Assembly: GCF_030035675.1 (NCBI RefSeq)
Contig: NC_084499.1
Coordinates: 21,307,953-21,371,952 of the forward strand
Direction of reading: 5' to 3'
Length of the DNA stretch: 64,000 nucleotides
From: Rhineura floridana
Lineage: Eukaryota; Chordata; Lepidosauria; Squamata; Rhineuridae
Shown: piece by piece, positions 52,345 to 61,974 of the stretch
Layout of the letters: each line of letters opens with the position of its first letter
Numbering within the stretch: position 1 is the stretch's first letter
Translations under genes and position numbers: made by a program
Notes under the pieces: model-generated
Told to the model about the DNA's origin: nothing
What the model saw: only the letters and a program-made list of their open reading frames with translations
Database searches by the model: none

Positions 52345-53012
52345 GTGAGGGAAATTAGTTCAGTTTACAGTTTAATGTGAGCCTCCCTGATTCGCATTTC
52401 CCAAATCAATATGTGAACCGAAACATAGCCATCCTTCAAAACTTGCTTCTAATTTTGCAGTGAAGTTTGTCAACCAAAGGTTGCCCCCACAAAAATGGTT
52501 TATTTGTGAAAGGTACATGCACATGAATGAGCATATTAGTGAAAACAACATGCAAAAATACATTTTATTTGGGGGAAATTGCTCGCAAAACAAAAAAAGG
52601 ATACATTAGGTAGAGCAATGGCCTTGCATGCAGGTCCCAGATTCAGTCCCAGCAGCATCTCAGGGAAGGGCTGGAAATCTCCCTTGCCTAAAACCCTGGA
52701 GCGCTGCTGCCACTCTGACTCCTTAGGAGACAGCATTGTGTGAATGTGTATCTTCAGGGGAGGCTGGCAGCTCAGATGTCAGCAGGGCAAGTGAATCCAC
52801 TCAAGGTTTTAGTCCAAGCTTTCAAGGAGCCATCCAAGGTGCTTTCAGCATCTTCACTGTACATATAAGGAGAAGTTCACATGAAAATGTGTGTGAATTT
52901 TCATGCAGATTTTTTTTCATTTTAAAAAATTGCAGATATAAGCAAAAACAGGACACACACAAGACTGGAAGAATGAGCAGCAGAGATTGCCAGATTCACC
53001 CATCCCTCCTCC
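52345..53012 (+). mobile_element. AT-rich MITE, split copy
   Basis: 52345-52605 runs from GGAAATTAGTTCAGTTTACA to AAGGATACATTAG. The family order resumes at about 52855 (GAGAAGTTCACATGAAAATG, then TTTCATGCAGATTTTTTTTC) and ends GATTCACCCATCCCT near 53012. The middle is replaced by a SINE piece and unassigned sequence. Confidence 0.7.
52608..52725 (+). mobile_element. tRNA-derived SINE (second family) nested in the AT-rich MITE
   Basis: GTAGAGCAATGGCCTTGCAT, GCAGGTCCCAGATTCAGTCC and CCCTGGAGCGCTGCTGCCA. The head is cut inside the A box and the tail is missing. Confidence 0.75.
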
Positions 53013-53800
53013 TCCTCCTCCCAGTCCTGAAGCTCTCTTCCCCCCGCCCAGCTCCGTGCTGGACTGAACGGAAACAAGGCCAGGGAGCACTCAGATATGC
53101 ACTTGTCCATGGGGTGCTTGCCCTCCCCTGTCCTTCCTTTGGAGCTGCCCCAGCAGTCAGAAGGTGGCGATGGAGGAGGAGTCATTGCCAAAGACTACTG
53201 GCCTCTCGGCATCAGACTTTGTCTGGGATTTTTCAGGGTGTTTCTCTTCTCGCTTTTTGTAATGGCCGCCCTGAGGACGGTTTGATAGAGGGCAGCCTAC
53301 AGCAGCCACAATTAAATCAAGGGGCAGAGAAAGACAAGGACGACGGGCCTGGCCACTGTGCTGCGGATCCCGCTCTTCAGCCAGCGCAGAGCTGTTTAGC
53401 CCGGCTCAATGCTGCAGACAGCAAGGCGTGCGAGGGCTGGTTTTGCTGTTATTGGCTCCAAGGCTCCTGATAGCAAAGTCGGCTATTCCTGCTCGCTTCT
53501 CCACTTCCCACTGGGACTGCTTGACTGCAGCTTGTGTCCAACAAGTCCCTCCACTGAGAGCAAATGGAGCTGTCAACTGGGCTCATGCATCACCATCTTG
53601 AATGCAAGCAGGCACAGCCTCACAAATCCCAGAGACACCCCCCGCCCCGCAGACAGCCAGTAGAGTAGTCCCAGGAAGGAGGGGGTGTTTCTGGAGCCAT
53701 GCTCATTAGCATTAATAAATGCATATTTTTTTAAAAAAACACAGAGAGTTGGAGCAATGGGGGGCATGGACAATCCATTAGTCGCACATCTGTCAAGGAA
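53013..53800. other. unassigned, moderately GC-rich sequence
   Basis: A 244-codon + frame (52736-53470) spans the MITE end and this stretch. It has no domain and starts inside repeat sequence, so I do not call it a gene. CpG density is not that of a CpG island by eye. Confidence 0.4.
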
Positions 53801-53804
53801 TGGA

Positions 53805-53912
53805 GATGTTCAGGCAGGGAACATGCTCAGCCCTGCCTGGAGATGCTGTTGGGGGTTGAATCTGGGACGTTCCGCATGCAAAGCAGATGTGCTAACCGCT
53901 GAGCCATTTCCT
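53805..53912 (-). mobile_element. tRNA-derived SINE (second family), head and body
   Basis: The inverted head GGGTTGAATCTGGGACGTTC and CTAACCGCTGAGCCATTTCC with part of the body (CCCTGCCTGGAGATGCTGTT). Confidence 0.8.
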
Positions 53913-53914
53913 CA

Positions 53915-54835
53915 AAAGAAATGGGGGACATGATGGTGTGTACAACTTAATGCCAGGACAGGCCTCGTGACAAAGAAACCCTAAAGGGCTCCCAACGCTG
54001 TGCACAAGTGCAGCCAACATGAACAACCTTCCAGAAAAGTCCAATAACAAGCCATAAATAAACAATTTGCCTCCCATGCAAATGCCTGATTTTAATGAAT
54101 ATTTCATAGGCTGGAAGAGGGAAAAAAGCCATTGACATTTTGCTGGATTGCTTCAATTAGCACCTGAGACTTGTGCTCATACCAGCAACAAGATTGCTTA
54201 TCATAATGCTTTATTAATCCATTTCGTGGTGCGAATTTATACAGGCGGCATCATGCAGGCCTCCTGTGGCAGACTTTATTGGATATAAATGACTTAGTAA
54301 TTGCTATTGATCATTAACAGGGAACAATATTATTTTGAAATTAGGCCACAAAGGATCTCTAGAAAGGGCAAAGGTAGCAGGTCCTTGTTTCAGCTTGTTC
54401 TTTCATCAGAGCCATCAGAAGTGTTTTATATTCGTAGTTGTGACTAATAGCTCTCCTGGAAGAAATAGCATGTTCAGATCAAATGCAGGAGAGGTGATTA
54501 GCTCAATTCCATTGTATTTGTATATCGACTGTTTCCCCTTTTGTCCCATTTTGCTGCAGTTTTCTGGGAAAGAGGTCAAGGCACTTGCCTGTGAACCTGG
54601 AAGCATTGTAGAAGTAAAGTGGTCTAGCAAAAGAAGAGCTTGCCCTCCCCTTCCTTCTCCAGCAAAGCCTGCCTACAGATAATTTTGCCAGCCCCAAATA
54701 TCTGCACCCAATGAAACATCCATTGGAGGACTAAACAAAGGCATGGCCAATTGCAATTGGTCCCTGTCAATAACAGCTACGTAAAGCCTCCATGGGTAGC
54801 AGCAGTGTACCTGTGATGACCAGCAGCTGAGGACA
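53915..54835. other. low-repeat region, strong candidate conserved non-coding element
   Basis: 54050-54350 is the most CNE-like stretch seen: AT-rich, no repeat, with ATGCAAATGCCTGATTTTAA (octamer-like ATGCAAAT), GCTTCAATTAGCACC, GCTTTATTAATCC, GACTTAGTAATTGC and TTGATCATTAACAGG. There is no open frame of note. Confidence 0.5.
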
Positions 54836-54837
54836 CA

Positions 54838-55012
54838 ACATAGGAATATAGGAAGCTGCCTTTTACTGAGTCAGACCCTTGGTTCGTCCAGCTCAATATT
54901 GTCTACACTGACTGGCATAATGGCTCTCCAGGGTTTCAGGCAAGGGGTCTGTCCCTGGGACCTTCTACGTGCAAAGCAGATGCTCTATCACTGAGCTATT
55001 GGCCTATTCCCC
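54838..55012 (-). mobile_element. tRNA-derived SINE (second family), near full length
   Basis: Tail AACATAGGAATATAGGAAGC, body GTCTACACTGACTGGCATAA and head GGGACCTTCTACGTGCAAAG, CTATCACTGAGCTATTGGCC. The part of the head that includes the B box is deleted. Confidence 0.85.
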
Positions 55013-55064
55013 TTAACATAAAGTAAGATTCTGGTCCTCATGGCTCTGAATAAATGGTTGGATT

Positions 55065-55260
55065 AAATAGGAGCTGCCTTATACTGAGTCAGACAATTGC
55101 TGTCCATCTAGCTCAGTATTGTCTACACTGACTGGCAGCAGCTCTCCAGGGTTTCAGGCAGGAGTCTTTCCCAGCCCAGCCTGGAGATGCTGCTGGGGAC
55201 TGAAACTGGGGCCTTCTGCATGCAAAGCAGATGCTCTGCCACTGAGCTACATCCCTCCCA
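55065..55260 (-). mobile_element. tRNA-derived SINE (second family), full length
   Basis: Tail AGGAGCTGCCTTATACTGAG, body CTGACTGGCAGCAGCTCTCC, AGGGTTTCAGG and head GGGGACTGAAACTGGGGCCT, CTGCCACTGAGCTACATCCC. It lies 50 bp from the previous copy in the same orientation, and is the best preserved of the family here. Confidence 0.9.
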
Positions 55261-55292
55261 ATTGTAGGAGCAATTCTAAACCAGCTTGGCCA

Positions 55293-55425
55293 GGAGTGGT
55301 AAAGCTGTGGCCCTCCAGACATTGCTGGACTCCAGCTCACATCCTCTCTGACTACTGGCCGTGCTGGCTGGGGGTGATGGGATTTGGAGTCCTGACAACA
55401 TCTGGAAAGCCACCATTTCCTCACC
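55293..55425. mobile_element. palindromic MITE of the GGACTACAACTCCCATCAT family
   Basis: CCCTCCAGACATTGCTGGAC, TCCAGCTCACATCCTC on the left and GGGTGATGGGATTTGGAGTC, CTGACAACATCTGGAAAGCC on the right are inverted arms around GGCCGTGCTGGCTGG. Confidence 0.75.
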
Positions 55426-55429
55426 CCCT

Positions 55430-55900
55430 GATCTCGACTCTAATAACATCCAGAACAGGGACTCATGCAGGAACACCACAAGCAGACTCCTCCAAGGGTG
55501 AATCCAAGTCTCTCACACACTTGCTGAAAGTCAGCCTCTCAAGGTAAGCCTTTCAAGTGAGGGAACCCCCGATATTAATTCAGCAGGGGTGGGAGGAGTG
55601 AGTCTCAGAACTGAATAGTTTTGGAACCAACAAGGCTGTCTCATTGTGCCTCCAAAGCACCCCCATTGCACTGAGGTTTTCCACCACAGCATGTGATTCA
55701 TGCCAGATATATTCTGTCTCCCCAAACCATCTATCCGTGTTAAAGCACCTGTCGTAAGTTATTTGAAGTATATTTCACTCTGTGTTTGCAGGTTTTTCAT
55801 TTTACAAATAAATCGTTCTTTCATTCCCCTCCCCACCTTTTTAATGTGAAGAGAAACCAAAACTGGATTTAGCCATCTCAACAATGATACACCCATAATT
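55430..55900. other. unassigned sequence
   Basis: Nothing recognised. Confidence 0.4.
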
Positions 55901-55904
55901 ACTT

Positions 55905-56060
55905 GTATTGGAATTGTTTTTAAGAAGTTGTTTAATATGTTTTTAAAGATGTTTTTTAAATGTTTTAAAGATGTTTTTAGTGTTTTATTGCTTGTTATTT
56001 GTCACCCTGGGCTCCTTCTGGGAGAAAAGGCAGGATATAAACTAACCAAATAAATAAATA
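55905..56060 (+). mobile_element. L2-type LINE 3' tail
   Basis: A TTTTTAAAGATGTTTTT-rich UTR, then TTGTCACCCTGGGCTCCTTC, GGGAGAAAAGGCAGGATATA and an (AAAT)n end. Confidence 0.75.
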
Positions 56061-56264
56061 TGCATACACAGTCACCATATGCTCAGAGGCACATGTTACC
56101 AAATTCTTCCAAACTATACAGGAAGTAGATTGGACTGTGAAAGACCAACCCAAATTGTGTTGCATTTTGACACATTTGTAGGGCAATACAATATATCAGG
56201 GAGGTCAGGTCTCCCACTCCCCTGGTGCATTCACTACAGCTTCCCAATTTTCATGCTTTCTAAA

Positions 56265-56455
56265 GTTTAATAGAAAAGAAAATTCATGAAAATTCTTCAG
56301 CATTTTAGTGAGAATTTCTCCTAATAAACACATTTTTGTATGGAGGCTTGACTAATGTGCATATTTTTGCAAGGAGCTTCTTCTAATAAATCCATTTTTA
56401 TGTTAGTTTCACTAATGTATTGCTTTTCATGCGCACTTTCCCCTAATATACAGGG
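56265..56455 (-). mobile_element. AT-rich MITE, internal part
   Basis: AAAATTCATGAAAATTCTTC, AGCATTTTAGTGAGAATTTC and four units such as TCCTAATAAACACATTTTTG. Confidence 0.72.
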
Positions 56456-56714
56456 ACTTAAATTGACTCATATCCTGGGTTCCTAGGATGTCCATCACAA
56501 CAACGTCTTCACCTTAATCTTAGTCAAAGACCAAGAGATGATGGTAGCTGGAATCATCTGGAATTTCTAGAAGGCTACTGGTGCCTCCCCTCTTCCTTCA
56601 GCTGTGAGGACCACTTAGGGTTGCATCCATCTCTCTGCCTTTCTCTCTTCATCTCTGTATTTTTGGAAGTAGACCAGTCAGGGGCTACTTCTCTTCCTTC
56701 TAAATGAACCTATC

Positions 56715-56998
56715 TGCCTGTGGAGATGAGCGAGAAATTAAATTCAGTTCGCATTTAAAGCCAAATCTATCGCATTCGCACTTTCCAAAACTGCGAGGAC
56801 CGAAGCACAGCCATCCTTTGACGCTTGCACTTGTCCAACTTTTGCGATGCAGCTCTCTAACCAACCAGTGCTTACAAAAATGCATATATTAGGGGAAAGT
56901 GGAGTATCTTAGTGAATAGCATACAGCATACAATAATGTATTATATTAAGAAGCATTGCCTGCAAAACTGTGTACATTACTCAAAACTGCATATATCT
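56715..56998 (+). mobile_element. AT-rich MITE, left two thirds
   Basis: AATTCAGTTCGCATTTAAAG, CGCATTCGCACTTTCCAAAA and AAAATGCATATATTAGGGGA. It faces the copy at 56265-56455 in the opposite orientation. Confidence 0.75.
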
Positions 56999-57078
56999 GA
57001 AACTCTGGAGAACTGCTGCCAGCCAGTGTAGACAATACTGAGCTAGATGGGCCAGTGATATATGGCAGCTTGCAATGA
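56999..57078 (+). mobile_element. tRNA-derived SINE (second family), body and tail
   Basis: GAAACTCTGGAGAACTGCTG, CCAGCCAGTGTAGACAATAC and TGAGCTAGATGGGCCAGTG. It begins exactly where the MITE breaks off, so it probably inserted there. Confidence 0.78.
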
Positions 57079-57079
57079 T

Positions 57080-58325
57080 CCTGTGTGGAAAACGTGGATA
57101 GATGGATAGTTGACCCGAAGGACTCTGGGCCACTGAATGGGACGTGTTTTCATTTAACCCACACTGGGCCCTCTTTCCCTTATTTATTCTTATTCATCCT
57201 GTTTACATAATTACAATATTTTATTAATTTATATCCTTCTCTCCCATCTGTTTAACAATATATCTTGATGTATACTTTCTAGTCTGCCTTTTAGGACCCA
57301 GTCATGTAATTTCTCCTTACATGTTTATGAGTCTTTGCCAAGAACTCCAGGGTTGTTTACACAAAAAAAAATTCCTGCCTTCCCCACCACCACCAATGGC
57401 CTGGTTCTGTATTCTGAGCCATCACCAAGAAGGCATCCATCTCTCTTACTGAACATGCTGGCAACACAATTGCAATGAAAATTGAATGAGGGCCGCTTCT
57501 TTGGTCATTAAACACTCTCTCCTGCCTCTGCCAGTCACCTCTGAGATGTAACTAAAAAAGCAATCCGACCATTAAATCGAAAGCATTTGTTTTCAAGTTC
57601 AGTCACTCGCTGGGACAACTGAGCACGGATGATCTTGCAAAGTTTGGGAAGGTGCAGCCCAGGGTGGCTATTATTTGTATGCCATTCAGAATTATCAAGC
57701 TCCAGGAGGTGTACTGAATGAGGGAAACTGTCCTTGGGGCTTAAATTAGGGCTCCGTTTGCTTAAAAGATCAGCCGAGTGAAGGCAAAAAGAGATTTACC
57801 AGTTTGCAAGTGAAAACTTTAGGCTTATTCACACATTACACTGAAGACAGGAACAAGGCGCCTCTACACAGATACAAGTGTTTGTGTGAAAGAGTGTACA
57901 CTTGTTTTGCTCAACCATTGTGTGCACAGATACGCAGACAATCACTCGGTGAGCATTGCATGTGAATAACTGCACAAGTATACACAGATTGTACACATGA
58001 CTGTAACATATGAACGCCCCTTTTGTCAGGCCCCTAGTTGGAACCCGGAGCAATTGTTTTCAATTGCACAAGTCAGCAATGGTATAAATGAAGAAGAGGG
58101 GTTTGTTTTAAGCATGTGCAGAGAGCTTTCTCGTCACTCGCCTTCCGTCACCCGCCTTACGTCACCTGACAGTCAGAATCACCCAAGAGAAAATTGGGCT
58201 CTGGCAAATGGCCCAGGGAGTTCACTTTCACATTTTAGCTACTACAGAAATAAATAAATAAATAAATAGAGTGCTCACCTCAAAACCCTGAGTGCCTAAC
58301 AACTATTTCCTTAACTTGCAGTTAA
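57080..58325. other. low-repeat region, candidate conserved non-coding element
   Basis: 57470-57800 has no repeat and includes TTTGGTCATTAAACAC, GACCATTAAATCGAAAGC, TGCCATTCAGAATTATCAAG and GGCTTAAATTAGGGC. The rest is unassigned. A short AAATAAATAAAT run is at 58250-58268. Confidence 0.42.
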
Positions 58326-58329
58326 TCTA

Positions 58330-58495
58330 AGGCCCTGTCTGCACTGTACATTTAAAGCGCCCCAAAGAATCCTGGGAACTGCAGTTTGTGAAAGGTGCTG
58401 AAAGTTGTTAGGATACCCTTGTTTCCCCCACAGAGCTACGATTCCCAGCATTCCCTAGGAAGAAGGCTTGATTATTAAACCATTCTGGGGGCAAG
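58330..58495. mobile_element. palindromic MITE (TCCTGGGAACTGTAGTTTG family), left half
   Basis: CTGTCTGCACTGTACATTTA, AAGCGCCCCAAAGAATCCTG, GGAACTGCAGTTTGTGAAAG and ACAGAGCTACGATTCCCAGC. Confidence 0.78.
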
Positions 58496-58499
58496 AAAA

Positions 58500-59240
58500 T
58501 TGGAAGAAACCCTTTGAGATATTGGAGGGCAGATTCTGGCACAGCCCCCTTTAGAAGGCTTTTGTCCTGCACTCTAAATTCCAGGGAGATAACTTTTAGC
58601 TTCTTTTTTAATAAGCCCTCACCAGATCTAGCTCCTTGAGCTTATCCCCTTCCCCCCTACACACACACACACACGTGCACCCAGATGCGCTGGAAGCCTT
58701 CGCCACATCCTCTCACACAAGCTCCAATTATTTTAAAGAAAGGTGGAGAACAGGAAAAAGACGGCCTTGAGACACCTTAGCAGGTTGATGAAGGGCTTGT
58801 AGATAGATAGATAGATAGATAGATGCACACCTGTCTGCACAAATAGATCTTGCACTGAATCACTCAGCCCTTCCCTTGCAGACATCACTGCATGCAAACA
58901 GCTTTGTTGAGATGGTTTATTTATGAGCCGTTCAGCCGCTGCCTTCCCCTCCTGTGAGTCTCAAGCCCTCAATGTTTTATACAGAAACCTCCAGCTGCCT
59001 GCCCCCATTTCTGGTTTAAGCAGCTTATTTTTGCTCTGGTCTCCAGTGGGCACAGAGGCACGCCTTATGCATTTGCTTGCTTCCCCACACAAAGAACTTA
59101 AAAAGCCATCCTCTTGTTTAGTGGCAGGGAGGAGATTTTAAGCATCCGAGTCATTCAAGGGGATCGTCCCCAAGATGACCTCCTTTCTTTAATTAAACCT
59201 TTTGGGATACATTATGCAGGTTTGCTGTAGGACATTATGC
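58500..59240. other. unassigned sequence with microsatellites
   Basis: Contains a (CA)n run near 58661-58675 and a (GATA)n tract at 58799-58823. Nothing else is recognised. Confidence 0.5.
58799..58823. repeat. (GATA)n microsatellite
   Basis: Six AGAT/GATA units. Confidence 0.93.
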
Positions 59241-59242
59241 AC

Positions 59243-59565
59243 TAGGGATGGGAAGTTCCCTCACTTTTGGTTCTCTCAGTTTCTCATTTTTCTCCACATT
59301 TCTAATGTACACATTTTTGCAAGCTGTTTCCCCTAATAGAATGCATTTTCTATGTTATTTTCACAAATATATTCATTTTAATGCACACTTTCCACTAAAA
59401 TATGCATTTTTGTAAACATTGGTTGGTGAACTGCATTGCAAAATTCAAATACTGTAAATGTGAATTTCGGTTCTCATATTGTTTTGGAAAGTGCAAATTT
59501 GATAGGCTTTCAATGTGAACTAAATTGAACTTCTTCCTCATTTCTATCGCCAATAGAGGGAAACA
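59243..59565 (-). mobile_element. AT-rich MITE, near full length
   Basis: The outer end TAGGGATGGGAAG is intact. GGTTCTCTCAGTTTCTCATT, then units such as CCCCTAATAGAATGCATTTT, then ACTGCATTGCAAAATTCAAA and CATATTGTTTTGGAAAGTGC follow. Some internal units are lost compared with 61380-61905. Confidence 0.8.
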
Positions 59566-59569
59566 GCCA

Positions 59570-60150
59570 GGAAGACTGTTCCCACCCCTCATCTAGAATG
59601 TTTGTTTTCAAGAATTTGCAACACATTCTGCATGTTCAGGCACAGAATACATACGCAAACCCATGTTTAGATATGGGCAACAGCAACACATTTACTGGCA
59701 AGGGTCAGTCCCACATCTCAGCCACCTGATTCAAGGCTTTACCTGCAAAAACTTGTAACCGAGTGAAGGTGGCTCATTACGGTTAACCGGTTCCTTTGCA
59801 ATGCTGCCAAAACACTCTTCACAAAACCTGATTAAAATCATTCATGGGGAATAATATAAATCAATGCTGTTACCCTCTCATGAGGAGAAATTAGTTTGTA
59901 CATGAGACTCTGTCTTGTTCATTTAAACCAGTTTTAATCACAAATGCAAGCGGGCTCCGAAGGGGGAGTGCTGTCAAGACATGGCAGGCGAAGCTGAGAA
60001 TGCACATTGGGGGGGGGAGGCTGGGTTGCAGTGTGACCTCCGGGCCAAGGTTTTAAATTACTCCTCTCCCTTTGGCAACCGGGGGGGGGGAGAGAATCAT
60101 TAAGTCCAATGGCTGCAGCTGAAATGACAAGCGATGAAAGTGGACCTCTT
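59570..60150. other. unassigned sequence
   Basis: G-runs lie at about 60009-60017 and 60081-60089. No repeat is named. Confidence 0.4.
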
Positions 60151-60157
60151 TGGTTAA

Positions 60158-60600
60158 AGCGGGTGTGGGGAACATTTTTCAGCCCAATGGTCAGCCTCCC
60201 TTGTGGGCAGCGCTTCTGGAGCAGGTATATGACAGCGGCTACATTCCAGCCTTGCAAAAGCCAGAGGTTACTGGGTGCCCCACACACACACACCTCCATC
60301 CTCCACCCACTCAAGGAAGAGGCATTATCCCAGATCAAAGATAGGCAAAACCCAGCCAGTTTTGAATCCAGTGTTAGTTCTACTCAGAGTAGGCCCACTG
60401 AAATTAATGCACATGTCTAACTGAGATGGTTCAGCTCTGAGTAGAACTTAGACAACCCACTGAGGGGGACAGAACAGAGCCAGTGAGAGGTGTGGCCTCA
60501 AGAGAGGGAGTGGCCTGGGGCAGTCTTAAGGGCTGGATGGAGAGGACTAGAGGGCCACATTTGGCCCCTGAGCCTGAGGTTCCTTGAATGCGGCCCTCCA
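60158..60600 (+). mobile_element. hAT-like element with nested fold-back MITE
   Basis: The left end GCGGGTGTGGGGAACATTTT, and the right end with GAGGGCCACATTTGGCCCCT and GAGCCTGAGGTTCCTTGAAT, frame the copy. The middle is interrupted by the MITE at 60368-60455. Confidence 0.75.
60368..60455. mobile_element. fold-back MITE nested in the hAT-like element
   Basis: Left arm AGTTCTACTCAGAGTAGGCC, CACTGAAATTAATG; right arm TTCAGCTCTGAGTAGAACTT. hAT-like sequence continues on both sides. Confidence 0.8.
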
Positions 60601-60783
60601 GTCCACTCTTTGTGGCCCTTGGGACTCTCCACAGACCATTTCAGGTAAGGCATTTATATACCACCTGACCTGCCCACAGTCAGCTTCATCCAGTGATAAG
60701 CAGCCAATTCGGAGAAATCAGATTTGTCAAGGTAAGGTGTCAGTGGGTAAAGTCCAAAGTAAGTCTTGGGCAAAGGAAAGTCT

Positions 60784-60905
60784 TGAGGTTGTATCAAATG
60801 CTAGTCCTACTCAGAGTAGACCCATTGAAATGAATAAACATGATTGTCTTAGGTCCATTCATCTCAATGGATCTGCTCTGAGTAAAACCTAGTTGGATGC
60901 AGTCC
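60784..60905. mobile_element. fold-back MITE (TACTCAGAGTAGAC family), full palindrome
   Basis: The left arm (GGTTGTATCAAATGCTAGTC, CTACTCAGAGTAGACCCATT, GAAATGAA) is the reverse complement, with few mismatches, of the right arm (TTCATCTCAATGGATCTGCT, CTGAGTAAAACCTAGTTGGA, TGCAGTCC). This is the best model of the family, about 120 bp. Confidence 0.88.
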
Positions 60906-60999
60906 TTGGTCAGCAAGGCCAGCCTTGACAAGAGAGCAGAATTGGACCAGTATTTAGGCTTGCTGTCAAGACGTTCACAACATACATTTATTCCATCAA

Positions 61000-61275
61000 T
61001 ATTCCTCTTGAAAGAGTCGTAGCTTCCCCAAAGAATCCTGGGAATTGTAGTTTGTGAAGGGTGCTGAGAGTTGATAGCAGGCCTCCTATTCCCTTCCGGG
61101 AGCTACAATTCTCAGGGAACTTCGGGAATTGTAGCTCTGCAAGGGGGATAGGGGACTCCTAACAACTTTTAGCACCTTGAACAAACTACAGTTCCCAGGA
61201 TCCTTTGGGGGAAGAAGCCATGATTGTTTTAAGTGTCATAATTGTGTGGTAAATGTAAAGTGTGAATGTGGCAAC
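61000..61275. mobile_element. palindromic MITE (TCCTGGGAACTGTAGTTTG family), full palindrome
   Basis: The left arm (CTTCCCCAAAGAATCCTGGG, AATTGTAGTTTGTGAAGGGT, GCTGAGAGTTGATAGCAGGC) mirrors the right arm (GACTCCTAACAACTTTTAGC, AACAAACTACAGTTCCCAGG, ATCCTTTGGGGGAAGAAGCC). The arms meet near 61115. Confidence 0.88.
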
Positions 61276-61379
61276 AGAGCTGATCAGAACCTTGGACAGA
61301 TCACTGGTTATAAAGGCTTCCTGCCTACAGCAAGAGGAAACCAGAGTGCAAAGGCCTTCTGAGACTTTGGCCAACCTGA

Positions 61380-61905
61380 TGAGGAAGAAATTCGATTCAG
61401 TTCACATTTAACGGTGAGCTGAGCTGATTTGCACTTTCCAAAACAACACGCAGACCAAAACACAGCTATCCTCTGAAACTTGCACTCCCCCCCAAAAAAT
61501 TTTTTTGTGATGCAGTTCTCCAGCCCAGTAATGTGCACTTGGGTCAAGTGGGCCTAAAAATGTGTATAGCAGTGAAAATAACATACAGACATGCATTGTA
61601 TGAGGGGAAATTGCTTTGCAAATATGTGTATACCAGGCAAAAGTGCATACAAAAATGTATATATTAAGGGAAAGTGTGCATATTTTAGGGAAAATAATTT
61701 ACAAAAATGCTTTACATTAGGGGAAATTACTTGCATAATGTTGTAAACAAAATTGCCTGCATAGAGAAATTCGCACTAAAATACTGATGAATTTTCATGG
61801 GGACTTTAAAAAAAAAATCACAACCTGCTTGAAAAAAGTAGAGAACTGGACTTGTTTGGGAAAATGGGAAACTGAGAGAAACCAAAATGGGCAAATCTGA
61901 CCCTA
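61380..61905 (+). mobile_element. AT-rich MITE with ~30-bp internal units, longest copy
   Basis: Order: GAGGAAGAAATTCGATTCAG, GCACTTTCCAAAACAACACG, GCTATCCTCTGAAACTTGCA, GATGCAGTTCTCCAGCCCAG; then about seven units such as AAAATGTATATATTAAGGGA and AAATGCTTTACATTAGGGGA; then AAAATACTGATGAATTTTCA, GGGAAACTGAGAGAAACCAA and GGGCAAATCTGACCC. No protein domain is encoded. The minus-strand frames across the units are repetitive artefacts. Confidence 0.82.
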
Positions 61906-61970
61906 TTCACAACAACCCTGTGTGGTAGGTTAGGCTGAAGAAGAGAATGACTGGCCGAAAGGCTGTCAGG
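61906..61970 (-). mobile_element. tRNA/L2-tail SINE, internal fragment
   Basis: ATTCACAACAACCCTGTGTG, GTAGGTTAGGCTGAAGAAGA and GACTGGCC are the reverse of the SINE body. It directly follows the MITE. Confidence 0.68.
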
Positions 61971-61974
61971 TGAA

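Noticed and set aside
52736-53470. 244-codon + strand gene
   Set aside because: It begins beside a SINE piece, runs through the end of an AT-rich MITE and has no domain or consistent codon pattern.
53013-53500. CpG-island promoter
   Set aside because: GC content rises, but CG dinucleotides are not dense enough by eye and no transcription unit follows.
61554-61745. CRISPR-like array of ~30-bp repeats
   Set aside because: The units are adjacent and imperfect, without unique spacers, and recur inside many dispersed copies of one MITE.
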